From the NCBI RefSeq assembly GCF_030816475.1, contig NZ_JAUSXF010000001.1:4464001-4528000 (forward strand): a stretch of 64,000 nucleotides of DNA. Reading direction: 5' to 3'. Source of the DNA: Arthrobacter pascens (GTDB lineage Bacteria; Actinomycetota; Actinomycetes; Actinomycetales; Micrococcaceae). This document shows positions 16,468-25,377 of this stretch, in pieces. The translations under genes and the position numbers were made by a program. Position 1 is the first letter of the stretch; each line of letters starts with the position of its first letter. The notes beneath the pieces are model-generated. The model made no database searches, was not told where the DNA came from, and saw only the letters and a list, made by a program, of their open reading frames with translations.

Positions 16468-17837
16468 TCCTGCTCGATCCGGTCTGGACCGCGCTGCTCT
16501 ACCTCGCCGCCGCCGTGTTCTTCATCCTGGCCCTTCGCGGGCTGAGCTCGCCGCGGACGGCGCGGCGCGGGAACCTGGTCGGCGCCTTCGGGGCGCTGCT
16601 CGCCGTCGTGACCGTCTTCCTGTCCGCCAGGCTGGAGAACATACCGTGGATCATCGGCGCCATCGCGGTGGGCACGGCGGTGGCGGCTCCCGTTGCCCGG
16701 CGCGTGAAGATGACGCAGATGCCCCAGCTGGTGGCGCTTTTCAACGGCGTGGGCGGCGGGGCGGCGGCACTGGTGGCCCTACTGGAACTCAGCCACAATG
16801 GGGACCCGTGGACCAGGCTCGCCATCGTCTTTACCCTGCTGGTGGGGGCCGTGTCCTTTGCCGGTTCCGGCGTCACGTTCGCCAAACTGCAGGAGCTCAT
16901 GACTACCCGGCCGGTGGTTTTCCCCGGGCTGCCCGTCGTGATGGCGGCGGTGCTGCTCGCGGCGGTGGGCACCGCCGTCGCCGTCGTCCTGACTGGTTCC
17001 CTTGCGCTCGCCGTCCTCCTCATGGTGCTGGGCCTGGCCGCCGGGGCGCTGCTGGTGCTGCCGGTGGGCGGCGCTGACGTGCCCATCGTCATCTCGCTCC
17101 TGAACGCGTTCACCGGCCTTGCCGTTGCTGCCTCCGGCGTGGTGCTGGGCAACGTGCTCCTGGTGGTGGCGGGCACGCTGGTGGGCGCTTCCGGTACCAT
17201 CCTGACCCGCGCCATGGCGGCAGCCATGGGACGCAGTGTGGCGGGGATCCTTTTCGGTGCCTTCCGGGGAGGCTCGACGGCGGGATCCACCGCAGTGAGC
17301 GAGCGTCCGGTGAGGTCCTCCAGCCCGGAGGACGTTGCGGTGCTGCTGGGCTATGCGCAGCGGGTGATCATAGTCCCGGGGTACGGCCTGGCCGTGGCGC
17401 AGGGCCAGCACACAGCGGCCGAGCTCGCCCTGGCCCTTGAAGCCCGGGGCATCGACGTGGATTTCGCCATCCACCCGGTGGCAGGGCGGATGCCCGGACA
17501 CATGAATGTGCTCCTGGCCGAGGCAAACGTTCCGTATGAGTCCCTGAAGGAGATGAGCGAGATCAACTCCGAGTTCAGGACGGCGGATGTTGCGCTGGTG
17601 GTCGGCGCGAACGATGTGGTGAACCCGGCGGCCAAGACGTCCTCCGGCTCGCCGATCTACGGGATGCCCATCCTGGAAGTGGCTGACGCCCGGCAGGTGG
17701 TTTTCCTCAAGCGCTCCATGCGTCCGGGCTTCGCCGGGATCGAGAATGAGTTGCTGTATGAGCCGCAGACCTCGCTGCTCTTCGGCGACGCCAAGGATTC
17801 GCTGGCCAAAGTGCTGGGTGCAGTTAAGGCGCTGTAG
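16464..17837 (+). CDS. pntB: NAD(P) transhydrogenase subunit beta
   Basis: A 457-residue subunit with eight or nine membrane helices (residues about 1-265) and a C-terminal NADP(H)-binding domain III. That domain has VIIVPGYGLAVAQGQH, the GRMPGHMNVLLAEA loop and GANDVVNPAA, all diagnostic. With PntAA and PntAB it uses the proton gradient to make NADPH from NADH. The GTG at 16464 overlaps the pntAB stop. Confidence 0.94.
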   Translation: MILLDPVWTALLYLAAAVFFILALRGLSSPRTARRGNLVGAFGALLAVVTVFLSARLENIPWIIGAIAVGTAVAAPVARRVKMTQMPQLVALFNGVGGGAAALVALLELSHNGDPWTRLAIVFTLLVGAVSFAGSGVTFAKLQELMTTRPVVFPGLPVVMAAVLLAAVGTAVAVVLTGSLALAVLLMVLGLAAGALLVLPVGGADVPIVISLLNAFTGLAVAASGVVLGNVLLVVAGTLVGASGTILTRAMAAAMGRSVAGILFGAFRGGSTAGSTAVSERPVRSSSPEDVAVLLGYAQRVIIVPGYGLAVAQGQHTAAELALALEARGIDVDFAIHPVAGRMPGHMNVLLAEANVPYESLKEMSEINSEFRTADVALVVGANDVVNPAAKTSSGSPIYGMPILEVADARQVVFLKRSMRPGFAGIENELLYEPQTSLLFGDAKDSLAKVLGAVKAL

Positions 17838-17894
17838 CCTGCTCACAGGCAAGAAGGTTGGTATGGTCCAGGGATGCTCAGGACGGAGACTGCT

Positions 17895-18326
17895 ATGACT
17901 GGTGACAGGGACCGGGATGCTTCAAGCCGTCCACGGCAGGCCCGGCCACGTGATGCCCTTGGGCGGCCGCTGCCGTACGGAAGTGCCGGCGTCGAGCCGG
18001 TCTCGGAGGAGCCGCTGCCGCCGGCGGAGACGCTGGTCTCGGCGCGGAACCTGGTGGAAGCGGGACGGCCCTTCGCCGCCCATGAGGTACTCGAGGCCCG
18101 CTGGAAAGCCGGGCCGGATGAGGAACGCAACCTGTGGCAAGGTCTCGCCCAGATCTGCGTCGGGCTGACCCACGCTGCGCGGGGAAACAGCGTCGGCGCG
18201 GTCCGGCTCATCGAGCGTGGGGCAGCCCGACTCAAGGAGTACGCCTCAGGCGAAGGGCCGACCTACGGGCTCGACCTGCCGGCCGTGGTGAGTTGTGCGC
18301 GTGATCGGATGCGCACCGGCGGCTGA
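17895..18326 (+). CDS. DUF309 domain protein
   Basis: A 143-residue protein with a C-terminal DUF309 helical domain, marked by RPFAAHEVLEARWKAG (HExxLExxW-type) followed by WQGLAQICVGLTHAARGN. The biochemical role of the family is not established. The ATG at 17895 has GGAG six bases upstream. A second in-frame ATG at 17874 has TATGGT six bases before it and would fit a leaderless transcript adding 7 residues. The N-terminal 40 residues are basic and probably disordered. Confidence 0.82.
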   Translation: MTGDRDRDASSRPRQARPRDALGRPLPYGSAGVEPVSEEPLPPAETLVSARNLVEAGRPFAAHEVLEARWKAGPDEERNLWQGLAQICVGLTHAARGNSVGAVRLIERGAARLKEYASGEGPTYGLDLPAVVSCARDRMRTGG

Positions 18327-18400
18327 GCAGGGGACCAGGTAACCGGCTGGCTCGAAAATGGCAAGTATGCTTCCTTAACAGCACACCACCGGAGGACACC

Positions 18401-19327
18401 ATGCCAGCCACCAGTTCCAGTTCCCTTAAACGCGCGGCCGTCATCATCAATCCTGCCAAGCCAGTGGACATCGACGTGCGCGGCCTGATGGCCAAACACT
18501 GCGCCAACCACGGCTGGGGCGAGCCTATCTGGCTGGAAACCACCAAAGAGGACCCCGGCGTAGGACAGGCGAAGGAAGCACTCAAGCAAGCGGCCGACGT
18601 CGTTATTGCCGCCGGCGGCGACGGCACCGTGCGGTGCGTGGCTGAGGTCCTCTCCGGTACGCCAACCCCGCTGGGCCTGGTCCCGCTGGGCACCGGGAAC
18701 CTGCTGGCCCGGAACCTGGGCATGGACGTCACGGATGTTGAGGGCGCCATAGAAGGTGCCCTGGCCGGGTGGGAACGCAAGATCGATGTGGTGCGCGCCG
18801 TCCGCAGCGATCCCGACAAGGAACAGTTCTTCCTGGTGATGGCCGGCGTGGGCTACGACGCCACCATCATGGCCGACACGAACGAGGATCTCAAAGACAA
18901 GGTGGGCTGGCTGGCCTACGTGGATGCCGGGATTCGGAACCTCCCCGGCAAGCCGGTGAAGGCGAACATCGTCATCGACGGCAAGGCCGTGGTGCACCGC
19001 CGGGTCCGCAGCGTGATGGTGGGGAACTGCGGCAAGGTCCAGGGCGGCCTGGAGATCTTCCCCGATGCCTCTGTGAACGACGGCCTACTGGACGTTGTGG
19101 TCCTGGCGCCCAGTGGCAAGCTCGGCTGGTTCTCGGTGGTTGCCGGCATGATCGGCAAGGGACGAGGCAAGGACACGTCCGTTGAATACTTCCAGGGCAA
19201 AACCGTGGAAATTACGTTGGAGCACAAAGAGGACTACCAGCTCGACGGCGACCATGAGGGCGAAGGCAAGCACGTGCTGATGACCATTGAGCCGGACGCG
19301 CTGACCATCCGGATGGCGGCCAACTAG
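18401..19327 (+). CDS. Diacylglycerol/lipid kinase family protein
   Basis: A 308-residue DagK/LCB5-type lipid kinase that phosphorylates a membrane lipid (diacylglycerol or a relative) with ATP. It has the nucleotide motif AAGGDGTVRCVAEVL near residues 67-81 and PLGLVPLGTGNLLARNLG near 88-105, then the beta-sandwich half with GNCGKVQGGLEIFPDAS. An ACCGGAGGACACC ribosome site precedes the ATG. It stands alone between DUF309 and a convergent ACT-domain gene. The lipid substrate cannot be read from sequence. Confidence 0.9.
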   Translation: MPATSSSSLKRAAVIINPAKPVDIDVRGLMAKHCANHGWGEPIWLETTKEDPGVGQAKEALKQAADVVIAAGGDGTVRCVAEVLSGTPTPLGLVPLGTGNLLARNLGMDVTDVEGAIEGALAGWERKIDVVRAVRSDPDKEQFFLVMAGVGYDATIMADTNEDLKDKVGWLAYVDAGIRNLPGKPVKANIVIDGKAVVHRRVRSVMVGNCGKVQGGLEIFPDASVNDGLLDVVVLAPSGKLGWFSVVAGMIGKGRGKDTSVEYFQGKTVEITLEHKEDYQLDGDHEGEGKHVLMTIEPDALTIRMAAN

Positions 19328-19372
19328 GAGCCGCGCGGTCCAGCTCGGCCGGCCGGACGGCGGCTGACAGCG

Positions 19373-20215
19373 TTACGGGCCGGCCGCTACAGGCCGGTGG
19401 GACAGGATCTCGGCGAGCTCCGCGAGCCGATGGGCACGGGCCGACTCCGCCGGCGTGAACGGTTCGCCGGGACGGGCGAAGGTGATGGGCCCATGCCAGG
19501 CGGTCGGGATCTTCAGCTGCGTGCCGGCGTCGTCCGTTTCGGGGGTGCCGGCCGCCTCGGCGGGCGGCACGATCCGGGCGCGCAGCAGTTCGGCAACTGC
19601 CAGCGGCAGTTCGTCGGGAGCGTCGGCGATCCGGGCGGCGAGGCTCAGGGCCTTGGTTTGTCCGTCCGCCATGGCGAGAGCGGTGGTCGGCCATACACGT
19701 GAACGGGAGCCGCCGCCGTCGTGCAGGGCCTCCAGGAGCTCCCGTTCGCTGAGGTTTCCGGGGGCGGAGAGGACAAACTCGTCCAGCACCCCTCCCGGCA
19801 TGGGGTGGACGTGGATGCTCAGGATGTTGGTGTCCAGGCGGGCCAGCGCCTGCGTGATTTTCTGCAGGGAGCCCGGCTGGTCCCGCAGCACGGTGCGTGC
19901 CCGCCAGAGTGCCGGCGCGGTGCCCAGCTGCTTGCGGTGGCGCAGTGCCGGCGCGTGCAGCCAGCCCCGGAGGACGCGGGCAGCGGACGGCTCCGCCACC
20001 CAGATCACCAGGACGGTGGCGGTCAGGGTAAGCACCAGGACCTTGGCAACGTAGGGGAGGTGGGTTTCCACCACCAGGGCGTGGACGAGCAGTTCGATCG
20101 GGAGCATGACCGCCACATTGGCAACAGTCAGTCGGGTCTTGGTGGGTTCCGGCATCTGGCCGCAGACTTCGCAGCTCAAGTCAGCCGCGGCAGGGGTCCT
20201 TGCAGTGGGCTTCAT
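19373..20215 (-). CDS. Membrane-anchored ACT-domain protein
   Basis: A 280-residue protein with an unusual order. A short N-terminal CxxC pair (CEVCGQMPE, residues 15-23) is followed by two membrane helices (about 33-49 and 57-74). A cytosolic ACT domain lies at about 106-175 (RDQPGSLQKITQALARLDTN), and a C-terminal region of about 100 residues, rich in Ala and Glu, reads WHGPITFARPGEPFTPAESA. ACT domains usually bind amino acids, so it may be a membrane sensor or regulator. It is divergent from the FUSC gene. The exact function is unknown. Confidence 0.82.
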   Translation of the reverse strand: MKPTARTPAAADLSCEVCGQMPEPTKTRLTVANVAVMLPIELLVHALVVETHLPYVAKVLVLTLTATVLVIWVAEPSAARVLRGWLHAPALRHRKQLGTAPALWRARTVLRDQPGSLQKITQALARLDTNILSIHVHPMPGGVLDEFVLSAPGNLSERELLEALHDGGGSRSRVWPTTALAMADGQTKALSLAARIADAPDELPLAVAELLRARIVPPAEAAGTPETDDAGTQLKIPTAWHGPITFARPGEPFTPAESARAHRLAELAEILSHRPVAAGP

Positions 20216-20364
20216 ATCTCAAGGATCGCGTGGCGCTGTTTCGGTGGTGTTGCCCCGCGGTTCCGATCGTGGGAATGCTGCGAGACGTAGGATTTACGGG
20301 AAACGTCAGCGTGGCCGCCGTCAGATATTAACAGCCCGTATCGCAGGAAAGGCGCCCTCCGCAC

Positions 20365-21417
20365 GTGAAGATCCTCGCTGAAATGTTCAGCATTGCCCCG
20401 GCCAACAAGGACCACCACCCGGCTCTCCGCTGCGCCGTGGGTGTCTTTGTCCCCCTCATCACCCTTGTGCTGCTGGGCCGCCTGGACCTCGCGATCTTCG
20501 CCTCTTTCGGCGCCTTTACCGGCATCTACGGCCGCGGTGAACCCCACGGATCACGTTTTGCCCTCCAGCTTCGCGGCGGCTTGCTGATGCTGTTGGTCAT
20601 CCTGCTGGCATCGCTCGTGGCCCGGATGGGTGCCGCCTGGGGGCTTGATGAGCCAGCCACGACGTGGTTCCTCGTCCTGGCGACCACCCTTGTGGCGGGC
20701 GGCTGCTCGGTTGCGGTCTCCTGGTGGCTGCTCCGGCCTGCCGGCTCACTGTTCCATATCTTCGCCTTCGCGGCGATCGCCTCCATCCCCAACCAGCCGC
20801 CGCTCTGGCAAGGCATGCTGGTTGCTGTCCTGACCACTGTCTTCTGCCTGCTGGTCGGCTTCTCGTCGCGCGTGCTGGCCAGCCACCGCGCGCCCTGGGT
20901 CCGGCCGCGGCCCCTGCGGCGCTCCCTGGAGGAGCGGAGAGCGGCGTGGCTGGAAGGCTCCGGCTACCTCGTGGCCGCCGGTCTGGCCGGAGGCCTGGCC
21001 ACCTTGGCGGGGCAGTGGCTGGACTTTGGCCATAACTACTGGGCCATGGTGGCAGCCGTGGTCCCGCTCGTGGGGCACACCACCAGGCACCGTGTCCGCC
21101 GCGGCGTGCAGAGGATCATCGGTACCGTCCTGGGCCTCGTGGTGCTGGCCGGAGTCCTGCTGCTTGGCCTGGAGCCCTGGCAGACGGTTCTGGTGATGGC
21201 GCTGTGCCAATTCGGTGCGGAGATGTTCATCATCCGGCAGTACCTCCTGGCGCAGCTGTTCGTCACGCCGCTGGCCCTGGTCTCCACCCTGCTGGTGGTG
21301 CCGGCCTCGCCCGCCATCCTGCTCCGCGACCGGATCATCGAGACGGTGGTCGGCGCCGCCGTGGGCATTGCCGTGGTGCTGGCGCCCACCGTCTGGCGCC
21401 GCCTGCGGCTGGAGTAG
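20365..21417 (+). CDS. FUSC-family inner membrane protein, possible aromatic acid exporter
   Basis: A 350-residue protein with two sets of hydrophobic helices separated by a basic loop (RPRPLRRSLEERRAAW) near residue 180, the arrangement of FUSC/AaeB/ArAE-type proteins. The first helix ALRCAVGVFVPLITLVLLG and the duplicated second half (YWAMVAAVVPLVG..) fit. AaeB of E. coli exports 4-hydroxybenzoate. Here the gene lies directly before pobR-pobA, so efflux of hydroxybenzoate is an attractive guess. The start is uncertain: GTG at 20365 or ATG at 20383, neither with a clear ribosome site. Confidence 0.78.
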   Translation: MKILAEMFSIAPANKDHHPALRCAVGVFVPLITLVLLGRLDLAIFASFGAFTGIYGRGEPHGSRFALQLRGGLLMLLVILLASLVARMGAAWGLDEPATTWFLVLATTLVAGGCSVAVSWWLLRPAGSLFHIFAFAAIASIPNQPPLWQGMLVAVLTTVFCLLVGFSSRVLASHRAPWVRPRPLRRSLEERRAAWLEGSGYLVAAGLAGGLATLAGQWLDFGHNYWAMVAAVVPLVGHTTRHRVRRGVQRIIGTVLGLVVLAGVLLLGLEPWQTVLVMALCQFGAEMFIIRQYLLAQLFVTPLALVSTLLVVPASPAILLRDRIIETVVGAAVGIAVVLAPTVWRRLRLE

Positions 21418-21437
21418 CGGGTGTAATCTGGGACGAC

Positions 21438-21450
21438 TCCGTTCAATGGA
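21438..21450. promoter_or_regulatory. Operator-like site at the pobR start
   Basis: TCCGTT-C-AATGGA is a dyad with one mismatch, and it shares the core TCCGTTCAAYGGAA with the perfect dyad before pobA. A -10-like TAATCT lies at 21424-21429. An ATG inside the site (21446) makes the ATG at 21461 the better start. It is a probable autoregulatory site. Confidence 0.5.
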
Positions 21451-21460
21451 AGCAGCAGTC

Positions 21461-22204
21461 ATGGCCAATTCAGTCTCGGGGGACTCGGTGGTGGACCGTG
21501 TAGTCCGGGTAATCTCCGCCTTTCCCGAAGGCACCAGCAGTCTTCAGCTCTCCGAGCTGGCAGGCCTCGCCGGGCTTCCCCTCACCACGGCTCACCGGCT
21601 GGTCCGGCAGCTCGCGGCGCACGGCCTGCTGGAGACGGGCGCGGGCGGTACGGTGCGGCTTGGGCTGCGGCTGTGGGAGCTGGTGAACCGGAATTCCCCG
21701 ACCCTGGCATTGCGGCAGGCGGCCATGCCGTTCATGGAGGACATCCAGCAGGTCCTCAACCAGAACGTGAACCTGGCTGTACTCGACGGCTGGGAGGCGC
21801 TCTTTGTGGAGCGGCTGTCCCGCCGGGGCTCGGTGGCGAACCGGGCCAGGGTTGCCGGGAGGATGCCTGTCCATATCTCGTCCGCCGGGCTGGCGCTCAT
21901 GGCCCACCAGGACAAGGCGCTCCAGGCAGAGTACCTGCAACAGTTTTCGGATCCGGCAGAAAAGGTGTCCGCCGACGCCCTGCGTGCCCTGCTCAGCGAG
22001 GCTGCCCATCAGGGATTTGCGCAGCTTGAGGGCGTGGTGGATCCGGAGACCTGGGGCATTGCCGTTCCCGTGCTGGACCGGCGGCAGCACGCAGTCGCGG
22101 CTCTCGGCGTCGTGGTTCCTTTACGTGAGATGCGCCTCCAGGCGCTGGTTCCGGCACTGCAGACTGCTGCAAGGGGCATCGCCCGCCAGCTTTCCGGTGC
22201 GTGA
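21461..22204 (+). CDS. pobR: IclR-family regulator of 4-hydroxybenzoate hydroxylase
   Basis: A 247-residue IclR-type regulator: HTH at about residues 28-56 (LSELAGLAGLPLTTAHRLVRQL), then an effector domain with VFVERLSRRGSV-like LFVERLSRRGSVANRARVAG and MPVHISSAGLALMAHQ. It is adjacent and co-directional to pobA, and the same palindromic core lies at its own start and in front of pobA. It is therefore very probably the PobR-like regulator responding to 4-hydroxybenzoate. ATG 21461 was chosen over 21446, which lies inside the dyad. Confidence 0.85.
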   Translation: MANSVSGDSVVDRVVRVISAFPEGTSSLQLSELAGLAGLPLTTAHRLVRQLAAHGLLETGAGGTVRLGLRLWELVNRNSPTLALRQAAMPFMEDIQQVLNQNVNLAVLDGWEALFVERLSRRGSVANRARVAGRMPVHISSAGLALMAHQDKALQAEYLQQFSDPAEKVSADALRALLSEAAHQGFAQLEGVVDPETWGIAVPVLDRRQHAVAALGVVVPLREMRLQALVPALQTAARGIARQLSGA

Positions 22205-22209
22205 GCAAC

Positions 22210-22251
22210 CCCGTTACAGCCGTTTCCGTTCAACGGAAACCCTGTAACGGG
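22210..22251. promoter_or_regulatory. 42-bp compound palindrome before pobA
   Basis: Outer 10-bp perfect arms CCCGTTACAG (22210-22219) and CTGTAACGGG (22242-22251) enclose inner 9-bp perfect arms GTTTCCGTT (22222-22230) and AACGGAAAC (22232-22240) around one C. The outer and inner dyads are separated by CC on one side and C on the other. The inner dyad shares its core with the site at pobR. It is a likely PobR operator 86 bases upstream of the pobA start. Confidence 0.65.
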
Positions 22252-22336
22252 AGTGGGTCCTTCCGGCGCACACTTTAGCCAGACGCACCAACCTGCCCGC
22301 ACCAGCCACGGGCCCGCAACGAAGCGAGAAACAATC

Positions 22337-23524
22337 TTGGCAACACGCAAAGTCATTACCACCCAGGTCGCCATCGTGGGCGCGGGTCCCGCCGGACTGA
22401 TGCTCTCCCACCTGCTGGCAACATCCGGCATTGACTCCACCGTGATCGAGGTCCGCAGCCACAAGGCGATCTCCGAGACCGTCCGGGCGGGAATCCTGGA
22501 GCACGGCACCGTCAATCTCCTGGTGGACAGCGGCGTTTCTGACCGTGTGCTGCGCGAGGGCAACCGGCACGATGGCATCGAGCTACGGTTCAACGGCGAA
22601 AGCCACCGCGTCGACTTCAAGGACCTCGTGGGCGCATCCGTCTGGCTGTATCCGCAGACAGACGTTTTCCTGGACCTCGCCGCCCGGCGGAAGGCCGACG
22701 GCGGCGACGTCCGCTACAGCGTCACCGGCACCAGCATCCACGACATCGAGGGCAGGCCCAGGGTCTGGTTCACTGACGCCGACGCTGTGGACTACGAGAT
22801 TCAGGCGGAATTTGTGGTGGGCGCCGACGGTTCGCGCAGCCATTGCCGCACCCAGATCCCGGAAGCGCACCGCAAGTGGTATTTCCATGAATACCCCTTC
22901 GCCTGGTTCGGCGTCCTGGCCGAAGCCCCGCGCAGCGCCGATGAACTGATTTACGCCAACTCTGACAACGGGTTTGCCCTGATCAGCCAGCGGACCCCGA
23001 CTGTGCAGCGCATGTACTTCCAGTGCGACCCCAGAGAGAACGTGGCCGACTGGGACGATGACCGGATCTGGGCCGAATTCCGCAGCCGGGTCAACGGAAA
23101 CGGCTTTGAACTCAAGGAAGGCCCGGTCCTTGACAAGATGGTCCTGCCCTTCCGCAGCTTTGTCCACACCCCCATGCGGCACGGGAGCCTGTTCCTGGTG
23201 GGCGACGCGGCCCACACGGTTCCGCCCACCGGCGCCAAAGGGCTGAACCTGGCGATCCATGACGTCAAGGTGCTGTTCGAAGGGCTGGACAGCTACTATC
23301 GGTCCGGCTCCACCCTGCTCCTGGACTCCTTCAGCGACCGGGCACTGGACCGGGTATGGAAAGCCCAGCAGTTCTCCTACTGGATGACCACCATGCTGCA
23401 CACGCCTGCCGAGACGGACGACTTCTCCCGCGCCCGCCAGCTCGGTGAGCTCAACTCCGTGGTGTCATCCAAGCACGGCATGGCCTACCTCGCGGAAGCG
23501 TACACAGGCTGGCCATCAAGATAA
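22337..23524 (+). CDS. pobA: 4-hydroxybenzoate 3-monooxygenase
   Basis: A 395-residue class A flavoprotein hydroxylase that converts 4-hydroxybenzoate to protocatechuate using NAD(P)H and oxygen. FAD motifs are visible: VAIVGAGPAG (11-20), the DG motif VVGADGSRSHCR, and the GD motif LVGDAAHTVPPTGAKGLN. The length equals that of classic PobA (394). No ATG fits; the TTG at 22337 gives the canonical N-terminus, and GAAGCGAGAA lies upstream. Its product feeds the pca genes about 13 kb away. The stop is 8 bases from the end of the convergent ABC permease gene. Confidence 0.93.
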   Translation: MATRKVITTQVAIVGAGPAGLMLSHLLATSGIDSTVIEVRSHKAISETVRAGILEHGTVNLLVDSGVSDRVLREGNRHDGIELRFNGESHRVDFKDLVGASVWLYPQTDVFLDLAARRKADGGDVRYSVTGTSIHDIEGRPRVWFTDADAVDYEIQAEFVVGADGSRSHCRTQIPEAHRKWYFHEYPFAWFGVLAEAPRSADELIYANSDNGFALISQRTPTVQRMYFQCDPRENVADWDDDRIWAEFRSRVNGNGFELKEGPVLDKMVLPFRSFVHTPMRHGSLFLVGDAAHTVPPTGAKGLNLAIHDVKVLFEGLDSYYRSGSTLLLDSFSDRALDRVWKAQQFSYWMTTMLHTPAETDDFSRARQLGELNSVVSSKHGMAYLAEAYTGWPSR

Positions 23525-23532
23525 GACTCGCT

Positions 23533-25377
23533 TCACCTGACGGTCACTTCGCTGGCCCTGCTGTCCGGGACCCCGGCAAACGCAGGATCTGGTGGCAAAG
23601 AATCATGCGGAACGGATTCAGGCCGCTTCCGGCCGGCACCGGCGCCGCGTTTGGCGGAGCGTCCATAGACGAGGTACATGGTAAGTCCGGTGATGACCAT
23701 AAGCAGCACGGTGTAAACGAAAGTGTTGCCCACGCCCTCCACCCCTTCGGCGCCGTCGGTGTTCGCCTTGATCACCAGCCCCAGCGGCTGGACCAGCGGG
23801 TGCGCCAGAAAGATCGCGGTGTCGTAGTCGTCCAGCAGGTTGTTGAAGTTCAGCGCGGCAATGGCTGCGGCCGCCGGAAGCACCAGAGGCAGCAGGATCC
23901 GCCGGTACACGTACAGTGTCTTGGCGCCCATGATGGCGGCGGCTTCCTCCATCGAGGTGTTGACCGACGCGAAAGATGCCTTGAGCATGCGGAGGGTGAA
24001 CGGGATCTTGACGGTCACAAAAGCGATCAGCAGGATCACTGTGGTTCCGGTGAGGACAGTGCCGCCCACCATCGGATTCGGGTGGTCGTAGCTGATGATG
24101 AGTCCCAGGGCGAGCAGGGCGGAGGGCAGGATCCAGGGAATGTGGAGCAGGTATTCGAAGACAGAGGCAACCCAGTTTTTGTACTGCTGAAGCAACCTGG
24201 CCACAAACAGCAGCCCGCCCACCGCAATCAGGGTCGCCAGTCCGCTGTAGACCACGCTGACAATAAAGGGCTGCAGGCCTGATGGCTGGGTCAGGATCCG
24301 CACGTAGTTGTCAAGCGTCAGGCTGCCCGCGGAGATCCGGCCGCTTTGGATGGCAGCGCCGTCGGCGAACGAGTACAGGACAATCAGCACGACGGGCAGC
24401 GTGTACAACGCGAACAGCAGGTAGGCGATGATGTGCACGGCAGCATTGGCGACAGGACTGGCAATTTGCTGCTTCTGCAGCGCCGTGGACACTTTGGACA
24501 GCGAGTAATAGGTACCCCGCTTCTCCAGCCGGGACATGACCGCGAGCATCACGATGGTGGAGACGCCCAGGATGACAGCCAGCAGCGCGGCCAGATCCCG
24601 TGAAGTAGGACTGTCGGCGAAGGTCAGGATCATGGGCGTGATGGTCTGGAACTCCCGCCCGCCCAGCACCTGCGGCGCGCTCAAGGCCCCCAGACCGGTC
24701 AGGAAGGACAGGATGGTGACCGCGAAGAGAGTGGGTCTAAGCATGGGGAGCACAACCCGGCGCAGGATGGTCCAAGTGGATGCGCCCAGGTTCCGTGCGG
24801 CCTCAATGGTTTGGTAGTCAACGCCTTTGAGCGCATTGCCTACAAACAGCATGTGGTTGGTGGTGGTGGCAAACGTCATCACCACCAGCACAGCGAAGAA
24901 ACCGGAGAACCACGCCGGATCCATGTCGGGGAACACCGTGTGCATAAAGGACGTCACAATCCCCTTGTCGCCGTAGATGAACTTGTATCCGGCGGCCAGG
25001 ACGATGCCTCCATAGATGAAGGTGGAGGCGTAGCCCAAAAACAGGATCCGGGAGCCGCGTATTTTGAAGTATTGCGTCACCAGCACAATGAAGATGCCCA
25101 CAACGTTCACCGTGACGGACAGGGCAAGCGCCAGCAGGAAGCTGTTGCCCAGGGATTTCATGGCGCGCTGGGAGGAGAACAGCTTCTCGGCCGCCCGCCC
25201 GGAGAATCTGCCGTCCGGAAAGAATGTTGCCATGAGGATGTTGAGGTTGGGCCAGACCAGGAAAGCTGCGATGAACCAGGTGAGTACCGCGCCCACCATC
25301 AGGACGAACGGCGAGCGGAGCATGCTCCTGGCAGAGCCACCATTCCTGCCGCTGTTCTTCACGGAGACTCTGCTCAT
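23533..25377 (-). CDS. ABC transporter permease, double-domain iron/phosphonate type
   Basis: A 614-residue inner membrane protein with about 12 helices, made of two fused binding-protein-dependent permease domains. Each carries an EAA-type loop: TIEAARNLGASTWTILRRVV in the first half, and EEAAAIMGAKTLYVYRRILL in the second. This arrangement is typical of FbpB/PhnU-like importers. The ATG overlaps the stop of the ATPase gene by four bases, so both are translated together. The N-terminal 25 residues are basic and cytosolic. Substrate not identifiable from the permease. Confidence 0.9.
   Translation of the reverse strand: MSRVSVKNSGRNGGSARSMLRSPFVLMVGAVLTWFIAAFLVWPNLNILMATFFPDGRFSGRAAEKLFSSQRAMKSLGNSFLLALALSVTVNVVGIFIVLVTQYFKIRGSRILFLGYASTFIYGGIVLAAGYKFIYGDKGIVTSFMHTVFPDMDPAWFSGFFAVLVVMTFATTTNHMLFVGNALKGVDYQTIEAARNLGASTWTILRRVVLPMLRPTLFAVTILSFLTGLGALSAPQVLGGREFQTITPMILTFADSPTSRDLAALLAVILGVSTIVMLAVMSRLEKRGTYYSLSKVSTALQKQQIASPVANAAVHIIAYLLFALYTLPVVLIVLYSFADGAAIQSGRISAGSLTLDNYVRILTQPSGLQPFIVSVVYSGLATLIAVGGLLFVARLLQQYKNWVASVFEYLLHIPWILPSALLALGLIISYDHPNPMVGGTVLTGTTVILLIAFVTVKIPFTLRMLKASFASVNTSMEEAAAIMGAKTLYVYRRILLPLVLPAAAAIAALNFNNLLDDYDTAIFLAHPLVQPLGLVIKANTDGAEGVEGVGNTFVYTVLLMVITGLTMYLVYGRSAKRGAGAGRKRPESVPHDSLPPDPAFAGVPDSRASEVTVR

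Noticed and set aside
22210..22251. The palindrome before pobA as a simple terminator of pobR
   Set aside because: No T-run, the inner core is repeated at the pobR start, and it is placed like an operator; a terminator role cannot be fully excluded.
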